Positions 10,401 to 17,626 of a stretch of 21,175 nt of DNA are shown here, one piece after another. Made by a program: the position numbers and the translations under genes. Under the pieces are notes generated by a model. It saw only the letters and a program-made list of their open reading frames with translations. It was not told where the DNA came from and did no database searches. Positions within the stretch are counted from its first letter, which is position 1. Each line of letters opens with the position of its first letter. Source of the stretch: Priapulus caudatus (lineage: Eukaryota > Priapulida > Priapulimorpha > Priapulimorphida > Priapulidae); the NCBI RefSeq assembly GCF_000485595.1, contig NW_014577247.1, forward strand, positions 264,637 through 285,811. The letters are read 5' to 3'.

Positions 10401-11108
10401 TGTGGCGGTAGGGATGGGTCTGAGACAAGGTTTTCGCGAATAAGTGACCAAAAAAATAACGTTAGGGTTATTTACGATTATTAGCTATGCTTATTTTTTA
10501 ATTTTGCTGTAAAAGGGGGCAGCTACCCCCTCCCCCCCCCAGAGGCTACGGCCCTGCCATTGTTTCTGATTGTGACACAAGTCGCGGGTTTTTATGACAT
10601 TTTCGCTGTATTGCAGCACTCAACGGATCTTGTCAGTGGCAACTACTGGGTCTGGTGGCTGATGATGGTCTGTGGTAAGTTTCCAGACACGTTACAGATA
10701 GACCATGTTGTCTGCTGGACAGTGCTGCCACCTGTAGAGACGAAAGGCAGTAGGCGTGGATTGTGCTACCATCTGTTGTCAGAAATTAAATTGCAGTGAA
10801 TTCGATCCAGTGGTCTTGATTACAATACTCGTTTATCTCATCTTAGCAATAGAATTGTGGGGGAAAGGTGTTAATGAGTGCAGTACGCTGAAAATTGTTC
10901 TGCTTGTCTTCTGTTATCTGTATGTATTAATTAATAACTTGATGTGGTAGTGAAGGATGCTTTACAGACTGTACGCATGACGATCACTGATGCATATATT
11001 GCAGGCTTCATCATCTTCTTCCGTGGTTGCACCCAGTATCTGCGGGTGAAGCAGCAGTGGGCCAGGCTGACAGCGAACGCTCGTGAACAGTACATCTTCT
11101 TCTACTGA
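4265..11108 (+). CDS. Ndfip: Ndfip: NEDD4 family-interacting protein, spliced coding region (exons 2-7, first coding exon not found)
   Basis: Joining 4265-4439, 5609-5733, 5868-5949, 9785-9909, 10617-10674 and 11005-11108 gives 669 nt: 222 residues and a TGA. Every junction is GT/AG and phase-compatible. The protein has an acidic, Gln-rich start (1-25), a PPEY motif (71-74) followed by DVATTLPSYED (LPSY 80-83), and three hydrophobic segments (about 120-146, 148-169 and 179-195). Motifs include FNWIG, AGRYGALAGFGLSLIKW and YWVWW, and the C-terminus ends IFFY. This is the NDFIP1/2 plan. In that family the cytosolic PY motifs bind WW domains of NEDD4-type HECT E3 ligases, recruiting and activating them on Golgi and endosomal membranes. 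Vertebrate NDFIP1 is about 221 residues, so only a short N-terminus (roughly 20 residues) should be missing here. Identification comes from remembered family motifs, not a database search. The choice between NDFIP1 and NDFIP2 is not meaningful if the animal has a single ancestral gene. Confidence 0.93.
4964..5035 (+). repeat. Intron 2 direct repeat, copy A
   Basis: It begins CAGAAACAAGCCAAAAG and contains GAATTTAAATACATATAAAC. Copy B lies 229 bp downstream at 5193-5263 with scattered substitutions and small indels. Confidence 0.75.
5193..5263 (+). repeat. Intron 2 direct repeat, copy B
   Basis: It begins CAGAAATAAACAAAAAG and shares the 20-bp core GAATTTAAATACATATAAAC with copy A at 4964-5035. 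Confidence 0.75.
5609..5733 (+). CDS. Ndfip: Ndfip coding exon 3 (PPEY and LPSY WW-binding motifs)
   Basis: The acceptor is ttcacag at 5602-5608 and the donor is ATG|gtaggt at 5734; the exon enters in phase 1 and leaves in phase 0. It encodes DDVQPPPEAMAPPEYDVATT, then LPSYEDVQKEKEMEALHGPQM. The PPEY and LPSY motifs, separated by DVATT, are the most diagnostic stretch of the family and are the ligands for WW domains of NEDD4-type ligases. A charged, helix-prone KEKEMEAL tail follows. Confidence 0.95.
5868..5949 (+). CDS. Ndfip: Ndfip coding exon 4 (start of first membrane segment)
   Basis: The acceptor is tgtgcag at 5861-5867 and the donor is T|gtgagt at 5950; the exon enters in phase 0 and leaves in phase 1. 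It encodes DGCQDADLQLGSDALLGTDL followed by MFFFTFM. This corresponds to the acidic DADQL...GND linker and the beginning of membrane segment 1 in NDFIP proteins. Intron 3 before it is only 134 bp; intron 4 after it is 3,835 bp and full of repeats. Confidence 0.93.
6949..7512. repeat. Alternating purine-pyrimidine satellite (CACGTGTACGTGCACACGCA-type)
   Basis: These ~565 bp are built from irregular units (about 22-34 bp), each centred on ACGTGTACGTGC with CACACGCACGCA spacers. About 20 cores are present. The tract alternates R and Y almost without interruption. It is open in many frames only because stop codons (YRR) cannot occur in such sequence, so the long ORFs across it on both strands are artefacts. 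Confidence 0.95.
7598..7876 (+). pseudogene. hAT transposase fragment (ZNF862/KIAA1586-like group), broken
   Basis: The frame starting at ATG 7598 reads MANPIRNAHAIGKNGRSYTD, then YVKLCQLDKAKGLDVGSTYL. After an in-frame TAG (7727-7729) it continues ACQRFITAIADTRRREQFVA, then INEAKFLAVISDGSTDSSSK, and ends at TAA 7874-7876. The patterns 'AHAI.K.GR.YTDYV.LC.LD.AKGLD.G.TY', followed by a short linker and 'FL.V.SDGSTD', are those of hAT transposases related to the vertebrate domesticated ZNF862/KIAA1586 group. The SDGSTD box is the region of the first catalytic Asp. The N-terminal zinc-finger region and everything after this box, including the dimerisation domain, are absent. Family recognition is from memory of motifs. 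Confidence 0.72.
8343..8798. mobile_element. hAT-like non-autonomous relic (left boundary approximate)
   Basis: The right end, read on the complementary strand from 8798, is CAGGGCGCGAAATTAGC followed by ACTGGCCCACCGGC. The left side (from about 8343) carries the related GAAATT...GCACCGGCCC followed by CCAGAGTGCTGGC, badly diverged. CCGGTG/CACCGG clusters near both ends (8367-8372; 8704-8723 and 8769-8774) support an inverted terminal arrangement. It has no coding content, and no target duplication was identified. Confidence 0.5.
8836..9260 (+). repeat. 47-bp tandem array carrying repeated splice-acceptor-like sequence
   Basis: Essentially identical 47-bp units start at 8877, 8924, 8971 and 9018 (TATTCATACACTCTGTTACA, then GTGACATCACTG...CATAG). 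A fifth starts at 9065 and diverges after its GTTACAGTG. Progressively diverged units follow to about 9260, and a diverged unit precedes the array (8836-8876). Every good unit contains CTCTGTTACAG|TG, close to the acceptor of Ndfip exon 5 (CTCTGTTACAG|TGGCAT at 9774-9790). A diverged unit (ATACACCCTCCGTTAAGTGA) at 8291-8320 lies on the far side of the 8343-8798 relic, suggesting that the relic inserted into the array. Confidence 0.92.
9261..9784 (+). other. Rest of Ndfip intron 4 before exon 5
   Basis: This is AT-rich intron sequence. The ORF at 9420-9710 shows no domain. The last 30 nt (polypyrimidine, then CACTCTGTTACAG) form the acceptor of exon 5 and resemble the tandem array upstream. 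Confidence 0.7.
9785..9909 (+). CDS. Ndfip: Ndfip coding exon 5 (membrane segments 1 and 2)
   Basis: The acceptor is cactctgttacag, ending at 9784, and the donor is AAG|gtatcc at 9910. The exon enters in phase 1 and leaves in phase 0. It encodes AFLFNWIGLLFSLCISQTIA followed by GRYGALAGFGLSLIKWTLIVK, the most conserved stretch of the family. The acceptor itself resembles the consensus of the 47-bp tandem array some 0.6-0.9 kb upstream in the same intron. Confidence 0.96.
9959..9972 (+). repeat. Run of 14 G in intron 5
   Basis: A homopolymer G14 lies about 50 bp after the exon 5 donor. It could fold into G-quadruplex-type structure, and its length could be an assembly uncertainty. Confidence 0.9.
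10262..10274 (-). promoter_or_regulatory. Perfect DR1 nuclear-receptor-type element
   Basis: The + strand reads TGACCTTTGACCT, i.e. AGGTCA-A-AGGTCA on the - strand. This is an exact direct repeat of the nuclear-receptor half-site with 1-bp spacing. DR1 is the classic site of HNF4, RXR heterodimers and COUP-TF. A third half-site, TGACCT, lies at 10235-10240. Binding is not shown; the match is to the consensus only. Confidence 0.5.
10301..10556. mobile_element. Possible small inverted-repeat element (MITE-like) in intron 5
   Basis: The left end reads AGGGCCGTAGGCTGAG from 10302. The right end, read on the other strand from 10556, is CAGGGCCGTAGCCTCTG. Both are followed by G-rich sequence. A further GGGCGTAGCCC lies inside, at 10373-10383. 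CCAT occurs just outside each end, but no clear target duplication is visible. The inverted match is short. Confidence 0.4.
10617..10674 (+). CDS. Ndfip: Ndfip coding exon 6 (start of third membrane segment)
   Basis: This short 58-nt exon has a tattgcag acceptor and a G|gtaagt consensus donor, entering in phase 0 and leaving in phase 1. It encodes HSTDLVSGNYWVWWLMMVC. The G-x-YW-x-WW pattern is the family signature at the start of membrane segment 3. Confidence 0.94.
10675..11004 (+). other. Ndfip intron 6
   Basis: A 330-bp intron, gtaagt donor to ttgcag acceptor. An ORF at 10756-10950 with hydrophobic residues arises from T-rich intron sequence and has no support as a gene. Confidence 0.85.
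11005..11108 (+). CDS. Ndfip: Ndfip terminal coding exon 7
   Basis: The acceptor is atattgcag, ending at 11004. After a split Gly codon the exon encodes FIIFFRGCTQYLRVKQQWAR, then LTANAREQYIFFY and TGA (11106-11108). It completes membrane segment 3, then a basic cytosolic or luminal tail ending in the aromatic tetrapeptide typical of the family (LFIY-like in vertebrates). Confidence 0.94.
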
Positions 11109-11282
11109 GAACTGCTGAATGGCAGACATTCTAAGCACCCGAAGGGTTATGGTTTTTCGGGGCGAGGGTTTTTCCGTGGTGAACAGTGGTGTCGGTGCAT
11201 GGGAATTGGTTACTAGTAAAGGCTCTCTGTAGATGGTGTAATTTAACTGGGTTATTCAGTCGTGTTGCTACTACATCGGTCA

Positions 11283-11470
11283 CTATCTCTCACCCTCTCC
11301 CTCTCCTCTCTCCTTTCTCCCTTGCCCTCTTCCTCTCCTCTCTTCCTCTCCCTCTCTCTCTTCCTCTTCTCTCTCTTTCCTTTTCTCTCTGTCTCTCTCC
11401 CACTCCTTCCTGTTTACTCTGTCTTTCTCTCTCCCTTCTCTCTCTCTCTTTCTCTCTCTCTCTCTGTTTC
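11283..11470 (+). repeat. Imperfect (CT)n pyrimidine tract in the probable 3' UTR
   Basis: Almost pure C/T for about 190 nt. Pyrimidine-only sequence cannot contain stop codons, which explains the overlapping Ser/Leu-rich ORFs there. Confidence 0.95.
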
Positions 11471-12717
11471 CTAGTTGTAAATTTTCAACAAAAAAGTGCC
11501 ATTCTTATGTCTAATGTGGCAATGTTTGAAGACCTTTACCTAAATGGGATTTGGAAGGAGTGTGTTGTTTTGCCGTGTAAGGTTAGCAGTATGCATACGT
11601 TGGTCGTGAAGCTTCTTTTTAGAGGGAAGTGTGTAGCAGCGATATATTTTAATAGTTTCGGACTGATTTACACAAACGCTTCAGTATTAGGCAGTCGTGT
11701 GGCCATGGGTATGTGTGCTTGAGTGTTGTTCGTTTTTGTATAATCGAGTGCATCAAACCTTGGAGCAAAATTACTGGCAGTAAGTGGAGTTTTATGTATT
11801 TGATGGAATGGAATTGTGCTGTATAAACTTTCGAGTATGATCTATTCGTTAATGTTATTACACTTCCGCCAAATTTTTGTAATCATGCGTGCGTGGAGAT
11901 TCTTCTATGATGATGTAGCTAATCTTTGTTGAACGCTTTGTAAACTGTTGCGACCTATACGCAGTCTAGCTTTCGAAATCTTATCCTTCTCGTCTCTCCA
12001 TCTATAGGTTCCTGATTCCTTGTCTTAGTCGGGCTGTCTTTCGTATGTTATCTGGCTGGAATGAAAGCGCCGTTTGTGTGTAGTTGATGAGCGGTGTCGA
12101 ATTGTTGGTGATGGCATCGGCCTTCGCTAGGTGTCACTACATGGCTTTTCGTCCTCGTTCATCAAAAATGTTGCGGGAGGTGAGTGGCACGTGTCAGCTC
12201 AAATTTGAATGGACGTTTCTGTCGATGTGTTAATTGTCTTTCAGGAGATCATGATTACTATTGTGTGCTCGTCATACGTAGATATAGTCTTTCTCTCTCT
12301 CTCTCCACGCCTCTGTCCGTATATAATAGATACTATTCATTGTTTTGTGGTCGTGGGAATCGCATTCTCAGCGGCGTTGGAGAAGTCTTTCGTGTATATT
12401 TATAGTCTACTGCAGTAATTTCCCTCGGTTTGCATATCAGTGTTAGACGCGTCACCTCCGATTGGAAGGCAGGGTGGTGGCGATTGCATTTTTAATTGAC
12501 GTAGGAATTTTCCTCTAGGAATAGGACGCGATGTTATCACATAATCAGGTGTCGGGTGCGAATTAAATTATAGCCATATCACAGGGATGAATTTTCTTTC
12601 AGGTGTGTAGCTGATATATTTTTATTGGCGTTATAGAATTATACAAATGTTTCATGTGAAAAATGACGTATATTATTCAATGTTTTTAGCGACGACTTCA
12701 AATGAAATTGTTTAAAT

Positions 12718-12723
12718 AATAAA
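12718..12723 (+). terminator. Candidate polyadenylation signal AATAAA
   Basis: This is the first canonical AATAAA on the + strand I found after the Ndfip stop codon, with GT/T-rich sequence within 60 nt downstream. Hexamers are common in AT-rich DNA, so this is tentative. Confidence 0.4.
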
Positions 12724-12740
12724 TATCGTCGATTTGTTCA

Positions 12741-12982
12741 GAAACGATGTCAGGATTTCGTTATTTGTTGCGTGGTAGGTTTCTCATTGGAATGTGTTTA
12801 TTAACATTTATTTATTCTCACTTTATTAGAACCCGAGAATACCAAGTAGAAAATAAGTAGGAAGAAACTAGTGAGGGTAGTAATCATTTTACTGTCAAAT
12901 GTAAAATTTGCGTGAAATGATGTCACTATGAGGACATTAAATTAGGAATGGTAGAACATGGACTGGTTTCCTACACATGAAT
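12741..12982. other. Intergenic sequence, nothing recognised
   Basis: AT-rich, with no ORF, repeat or RNA structure I can support. Confidence 0.6.
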
Positions 12983-13053
12983 ATACGCACGCACGCACAT
13001 ACACGCACACAAACGCGCGAGCGCGCGCGCGCACACACACACACACACACACG
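12983..13053. repeat. Compound (CA)n / (CG)n / (GCAC)n microsatellite
   Basis: GCAC repeats, then a pure GCGCGC stretch, then (CA)n; alternating purine-pyrimidine throughout most of it. Confidence 0.95.
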
Positions 13054-13190
13054 ATACCTCTACTTACAGTGTCTAATTAAAATATCACAAGAGAACCTAA
13101 CTAAAGAGAAATTTTTCACCACCAATATAATAGCTCCATCAGTTACCACGATATATCGCACAAACGCGACATCTGCATTACATATAATCA

Positions 13191-13225
13191 AGAGTCCATA
13201 ATAGATATCTTCTATTATGGACTCT
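13191..13225. repeat. Perfect 15-bp hairpin
   Basis: AGAGTCCATAATAGA (13191-13205), a 5-nt spacer TATCT, then the exact reverse complement (13211-13225). The flanks show a weaker continuation of the palindrome (ATATAAT / TATATTAT). It could be the core of a small MITE or a cruciform; no terminal repeats were identified. Confidence 0.85.
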
Positions 13226-13460
13226 AGATATAATATAGGAGTTTGCTTGACAAGTCATACGTAGACTCGTGTTAGATTAACAGCTCATCTAACGAGCTTG
13301 TACACCCGATATAATAATCTTTAAGAGAGAGAAAGAGGGGAGCGATTGAAAGAGAGATGGGAAGAGGTGGGGGGATTCATGATTGAAATGTTTACGGAGT
13401 TAAAACTTCAACTATAAACCATCTTGCGGGTAAATGCACGCTGTCAGGCAGAGTGCAGAT
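13226..13460. other. Intergenic sequence with short GA-rich patches
   Basis: GA-rich patch at 13324-13374; otherwise nothing recognised. Confidence 0.6.
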
Positions 13461-13628
13461 GTAGAGAGAGAGAGAGAGCAAGCGAGAAATAGATAAAGAT
13501 AGACAGGCAGAAAAGCGGCCAGGCGGGCAGAGAGAGAGAGAAAGGGGGGGCATGAGAAAGATAGGGGGACAGGAAAAAGAAGAAAAGAAAGAAAGAAAGA
13601 GGTGTAGAGAAAGAAAGACAGAAAGAGC
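13461..13628. repeat. Polypurine (GA/GAAA)n tract
   Basis: Mostly A/G with AGAG, GAAAGA and GGGG subrepeats. Open minus-strand frames across it (Ser/Leu/Phe-rich) are compositional artefacts. Confidence 0.93.
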
Positions 13629-14120
13629 GTGGCGAGCAGAGTAGTACAGCCATTCGCTCCGACCTGCCCCGCCACGTCTGCCTCCAGCCTGGTTCTAATT
13701 ACCACGGTAACGGGATGCAGATGGCTCCTGTCCCACATCCTCATCTTCCGTCGCTAATGATGGTTCGGAGGCTGAGAGTTGGCCGAGGAGTTGTCGGGAT
13801 GCTGTGCTCAGTGAAGGGATGCAGCCAAGGTCGATTCTCTGCATCTTCTCGGCATATTCTAACCTTCGCTATAGCAACGGATAGATAGCTGGAGAGCTGT
13901 GTATGCGTAATTTATGACGGGCAGGTGGGGTTTTATTTGGTATAATTCATGTATGCGATATTACCGTTGTTGCCGTGTTCGCAAGCGTGCTCTGTGCTAA
14001 TGTTTCCACGTGCCTGTCTTTTTGCCTCCTTCACTGCATGTGCGTTGTCGGCGACCACACTACCATCGAGTGGCCATTGTGTATCCACCGATGTGTGCCG
14101 GCTCCTTCCAACGCATATCT
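13629..14120. other. Intergenic sequence, nothing recognised
   Basis: Mixed-composition sequence. The + strand ORFs starting at 13949, 13975 and 14010 run into the CCTG repeat and show no domain. Confidence 0.55.
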
Positions 14121-14222
14121 GCTTGCCTGCCTTCCTTCCTTCCTTTCTGTCTGCCTGCCTGCCTGCCTACGGGCATCTCTGCCTGCCTGCCTGTCTGCTT
14201 ACCTACCTGCTTGCCTGCCTTC
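14121..14222 (+). repeat. (CCTG/CCTT)n tetranucleotide microsatellite
   Basis: GCCT and TTCC tetranucleotides repeated with interruptions for about 100 bp. It leads to Cys/Leu/Pro-rich translations in all three + frames. Confidence 0.93.
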
Positions 14223-14284
14223 TCCTCCACTGTCTCTCTGCACGCTTGTCTGCTACCTCCACAGGAAAACTACTCATACCAAAT

Positions 14285-14631
14285 ACTGGCCTAATGAAGC
14301 CAGAACATCAGGCATATCAGCGTGTCTCCCTTCTCACCCTGGCCCATTGAAGCACGAGGCATCTCAGCATGTCTCCCTTCTTACCCTGGCTCATTGACGC
14401 ACGAGGCATCTCAGCATGTCTTCCTTCTCATTTTGGTCTACACAAACCAACACGAGGCTTCCTAGAATCCTTGCCTCTTCACCCTGGCCTACTAAAGCCA
14501 GCACGCGGCTTCTTAGCATCCATACCGTCTAATCCTGGCCTACTGAAATGAACAGGAGGCGTCCTAACATCCCTGCCTCCTCACCATGGCCTACTGAAGC
14601 CAACATGCGTCTTCCAGCATCTCTGCTGTGA
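14285..14631 (+). repeat. Diverged tandem repeat, about 7 units of roughly 47-53 bp
   Basis: Each unit starts near CCTGGCCTACTGAAGCCA and continues ACGAGGC-TCTCAGCAT...CCTTCTCAC. Unit starts are about 14285, 14338, 14385, 14432, 14483, 14534 and 14585. Copies differ by many substitutions and small indels, so the array is old. Open frames vary between units, arguing against a protein repeat. Confidence 0.8.
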
Positions 14632-14858
14632 CCTGTCCTGTGATCTCCTCCTCGTCGGCATCTCTGCCAGTTTAAGGCCCATATTTTTAGCAGTTAACCT
14701 TTCTCTCAAGGTTGTTAGCCTGAGTCGCACAGGGCTGCTGTCTGAGGGTGAGGTGCGTCAGGCTGGTTGGCTGGCCGTGTACAACCATCTCTACACAAGC
14801 CTCCTAGCCTCTTAATGAGACTCCTAAACTTGATATCCGGACGATGATATCCAAGAGC

Positions 14859-14892
14859 CACACGCGCGCGCGCCCACGCACACACGCACGCA

Positions 14893-14936
<44 letters not shown>

Positions 14937-14937
14937 T
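14859..14937. repeat. Compound (CG)n / (CA)n microsatellite
   Basis: CGCGCG, then GCAC/CACG, then about 19 CA units ending in CATACATA; followed by an (ATA)n-rich patch to about 14960. Confidence 0.95.
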
Positions 14938-14960
14938 AATAATAATATAATATAATATAA

Positions 14961-15454
14961 CGTAGGTTACACGACTCATCGGATCTTACGCATTCAAGCA
15001 AACATCTTAAGAATACATATCAAAACCCTGTGAGGATATCTATGCTTTGTATAATATATGGCGCGGATTAATTATACGACTAAATCATTAGTTAGCGGCC
15101 AGATGTCGAGCGTTTTAGGAAGCTGGATAGTATGTGTTGTTAGCTGGTAACGGAACCCCGGGATAGTGCCCTAAAGTTATACCTAGCTCTACGTTTAACC
15201 CCGCATTGCTTTATGATATACGGTATTTTGGGAAAGAAGCCTTGCATCGGAGCCGAGTTCATGCACATGTCAGAGGTAAGCTAGATGCCACACGTACAGA
15301 GAACATGGTAAAGAGGGGAGAGAGCGAGACTTGAGGTACGTCGAAAAGAAAGCCAAAGACAAAGATTTGATTTGCTAAAATGACTTCTTTTGTAAATTAG
15401 AGCTCTTGTAAGATGACTCGCAATGAACCCGGTTGCGATCATAGCGCTCTCGCT
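14961..15454. other. Intergenic sequence, nothing recognised
   Basis: No ORF, repeat or RNA gene I can support. Confidence 0.6.
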
Positions 15455-15484
15455 CCCAATCTCTCTCTCTCGCTCTCTCTCTCG

Positions 15485-15544
<60 letters not shown>

Positions 15545-15705
15545 CTCTGCTCTCTCGTCTCTCCTCTCTCTCCTCTCTCTCCTCTCTTCTCTCTCTCTCT
15601 CTCTCATTCTCTCTCTCTCGCTCGCGCTCTCTCTCGCTTTCTCTCTCTCTCTCTCTCTTTCTCTTTCTCTCTCTCTCGCTTTCTCCCCCTCTCTCTCACG
15701 GTTGT
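15455..15705. repeat. (CT)n microsatellite, about 250 bp
   Basis: CTCTCT with regular CTCGCTCT interruptions and TCCTCTCT variants. Reverse-strand Arg/Glu-rich and forward Ser/Leu-rich ORFs are artefacts. Confidence 0.97.
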
Positions 15706-16525
15706 ATTTTAAGCACGTTTAGCTCAGCTCTTGTTGTCTATCATTGATAAGCCGCCCAGATCTAACATACCCCGCCAGTGCCTTGTCCTTATATTATTCT
15801 CCTTTACAAATCCTGCCTCAGCGCGACCACAGATGGAGGTATACACTACGCGCGCACGCATGCGAGCGAACTGAACTGTTTGCCATACTATAAGTGTCGG
15901 TCTTTATATCTAAGTGCAATATTTCCTGTTCTTTGTGGCAGTTATTAGCAAACTGGGCTCCACATGGACCAGCGCGAAGAGTGAAGCGAAGGACCAGGCT
16001 AGGCCGGTCCGACGACGGCACGGCTCGATCGCTCAGGGTACTGTACCACTTGACTGACCAATTTCTACCCTGGTGCTACCGAGCTCTAGCAACGCGATTA
16101 TTACGATTTATTAAAGGGGCTGTAAACCCGCTCTATCAAAGTCATAGAACCAGTCAAAATTCTACGCATTTACATTTGCATCCTAAAACCCTCTAAATGC
16201 TCACTTTTCTGTTTCAAACCGAGTTTTTGCAGTGAAAGTGAGCGTTTACTACTTTGTACAAATTCCTCGCGGCTGTTTAGTACTAATTAGTGTGATCATA
16301 GATTAGATCGAGAGATCAACCGACAGCCAGTCTATAGGTGACGCTGTCATGTACAATGTAGCGAACTACCAACAAAAAGCGTTTTCGTCTATGATTTACG
16401 TTACTCTTAGGAAGCTCGGAGCTACGACGTCTTCCGACCTCTCGCACCACAGCCACGTCAACTCTCTCCCTCCACTCCCACATGCACACCCAGCACATAC
16501 CGGGTAGTCTGAGCTTGTGGCTGTT
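15706..16525. other. Intergenic sequence, nothing firm
   Basis: A 9-bp hairpin, GCTCACTTT (16199-16207) with AAAGTGAGC (16235-16243), is visible. ORFs at 15894-16196 (+) and 16316-16567 (-) show no recognisable domain. Confidence 0.55.
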
Positions 16526-16550
16526 GTGCGTGCGTGCGTGCGTGCGTGCG
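16526..16550 (+). repeat. (TGCG)n microsatellite
   Basis: Six TGCG tetranucleotides in a row. Confidence 0.95.
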
Positions 16551-16972
16551 GGAGTGCAGGGATACATACATACGTTGTAAATAGCAGCAGCCGGCTGCTC
16601 GCAGCGTTTACGGGTAAGCTCGGGTTGGCAGGCAGGCTTCCTTCATCCTGTAAGCTGAGAGGCAGGACGAGAGAGAGAGGGAATGCTAGCGATGTTAATT
16701 AATGAAAGATTCTCATGTAGATATCGGCGGTTGCTAAGACAAGCACGCATAAACACACGTACGCGGGCAGGCAGGCATGCACGGGGGTGGGGTCGGGTGC
16801 AACGCACACTCACTAACTTACTGCTAGTAGAAATAACAACGCGTTGTCAGCATAACCTTGCTAAGTAAAGGTCGATGTGGAAGGTTGTGGAGTGAGGGAC
16901 ATTGGTTATTGAAGGTGTCATTCAAGGCCGAAGGGCAGTGGTGGTCTATGAGAGCCAATACATTGTTCGCTA

Positions 16973-17047
16973 TTCTATATTACGTTATATATTTCGTTAT
17001 ATATTTCGTACTGTATTTCGTTATATATTTTGTAATATATTTCGTTA
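16973..17047 (+). repeat. Short minisatellite of CGTTATATATTT-like units
   Basis: About six units of roughly 12-13 bp with minor variants (CGTACTGTATTT, TGTAATATATTT). Confidence 0.85.
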
Positions 17048-17187
17048 GGCTTATAGGGTTTGTGCTACACGAAAGTTAGGGTTAGTTATGTTTATTAACG
17101 GGGTTAAGGCTACAGGGTTGCGGTTTGAGGTTGGGACTGGGATTATTGCTATCTACTCCTTCAACTAACTAATATGCTCGCCCTAAC

Positions 17188-17407
17188 ATGTTGCGTGGGT
17201 GTGTGAGTGATGTTGCGTGGGTGTGTGGATGATGTTACGTGGGTGTGTGGGTGATGTTGCGTGGGTGTGTGGGTGATGTTGCGTGGGTGTGTGGATGATG
17301 TTGCGTGGGTGTGTGGGTGATGTTGCGTGGGTGTGTGAGTGATGTTGCGTGGGTGTGTGAATGATGTTGCGTGGGCGTGTGAATGATATTGAGCGGGTGT
17401 GTAGATC
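17188..17407 (+). repeat. 22-bp minisatellite, 10 units
   Basis: The unit is ATGTTGCGTGGGTGTGTGRRTG. Ten exactly phased 22-bp copies; the last (17386-17407) is the most diverged. The only variable positions in the middle copies are near the end of the unit (agtg, gatg, gggtg, aatg). Confidence 0.95.
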
Positions 17408-17582
17408 GTCGTGCAGACAGCAAGCCATCGTTAACGACGTCATCGCTCATCGATGCTGTCGCACTGTTTCGGGGGCATGTTGTGGGCGCAGTGCAGCTTT
17501 GGGGGATATGTCTACATTATCCAACTCTGGGAGATGTGTACGTTGCTCAGCGAATCAATACTCGTCATAGCGCGTTATCAAC

Positions 17583-17626
17583 CGCTAGGTCGGTGCATTA
17601 GCATCTATAGCACCGCCCCCTAGCGG
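17583..17626. promoter_or_regulatory. Inverted pair of CTCF-like motifs
   Basis: On the - strand 17626-17611 reads CCGCTAGGGGGCGGTG, which fits the bilaterian CTCF core pattern CC-(A/G)-S-Y-AGRKGGC-R-S-Y at every position. The + strand carries CCGCTAGGTCGGTGC at 17583-17597, the same arm with a 2-bp gap and one substitution. The two arms are separated by 13 bp, so the site is also a hairpin. Whether it binds CTCF or is just a small inverted-repeat element is unknown. Confidence 0.4.

Larger units (their letters stand above)
9910..10616 (+). other. Ndfip intron 5
   Basis: A 707-bp intron containing a run of 14 G (9959-9972), a TGACCT half-site cluster (10235-10274) and a possible small inverted-repeat element (10301-10556). 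ORFs in it are random. Confidence 0.8.
11109..12740 (+). other. Ndfip: Probable Ndfip 3' untranslated region with long pyrimidine tract
   Basis: After the stop codon there is no further recognisable coding sequence. About 1.6 kb downstream is AATAAA (12718-12723), followed by T- and GT-rich sequence (tttgttcag, ttatttgttgcg) as expected for a cleavage site. An ATTAAA at 12562-12567 is an alternative. The candidate UTR contains a ~190-nt almost pure CT tract (11283-11470). The extent is inferred; no transcript evidence is available. Confidence 0.5.

Noticed and set aside
10756-10950. 64-codon hydrophobic ORF resembling a membrane protein
   Set aside because: Lies wholly in Ndfip intron 6 between well-defined splice sites; the T-rich intron gives hydrophobic codons.
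15281-15722. Arg/Glu-rich and Ser/Leu-rich ORFs over (CT)n
   Set aside because: Pyrimidine-only strands lack stop codons; no unique sequence.
15894-16196. 100-codon + ORF in intergenic DNA
   Set aside because: No motif, no splice or codon-use support, and no family resemblance.
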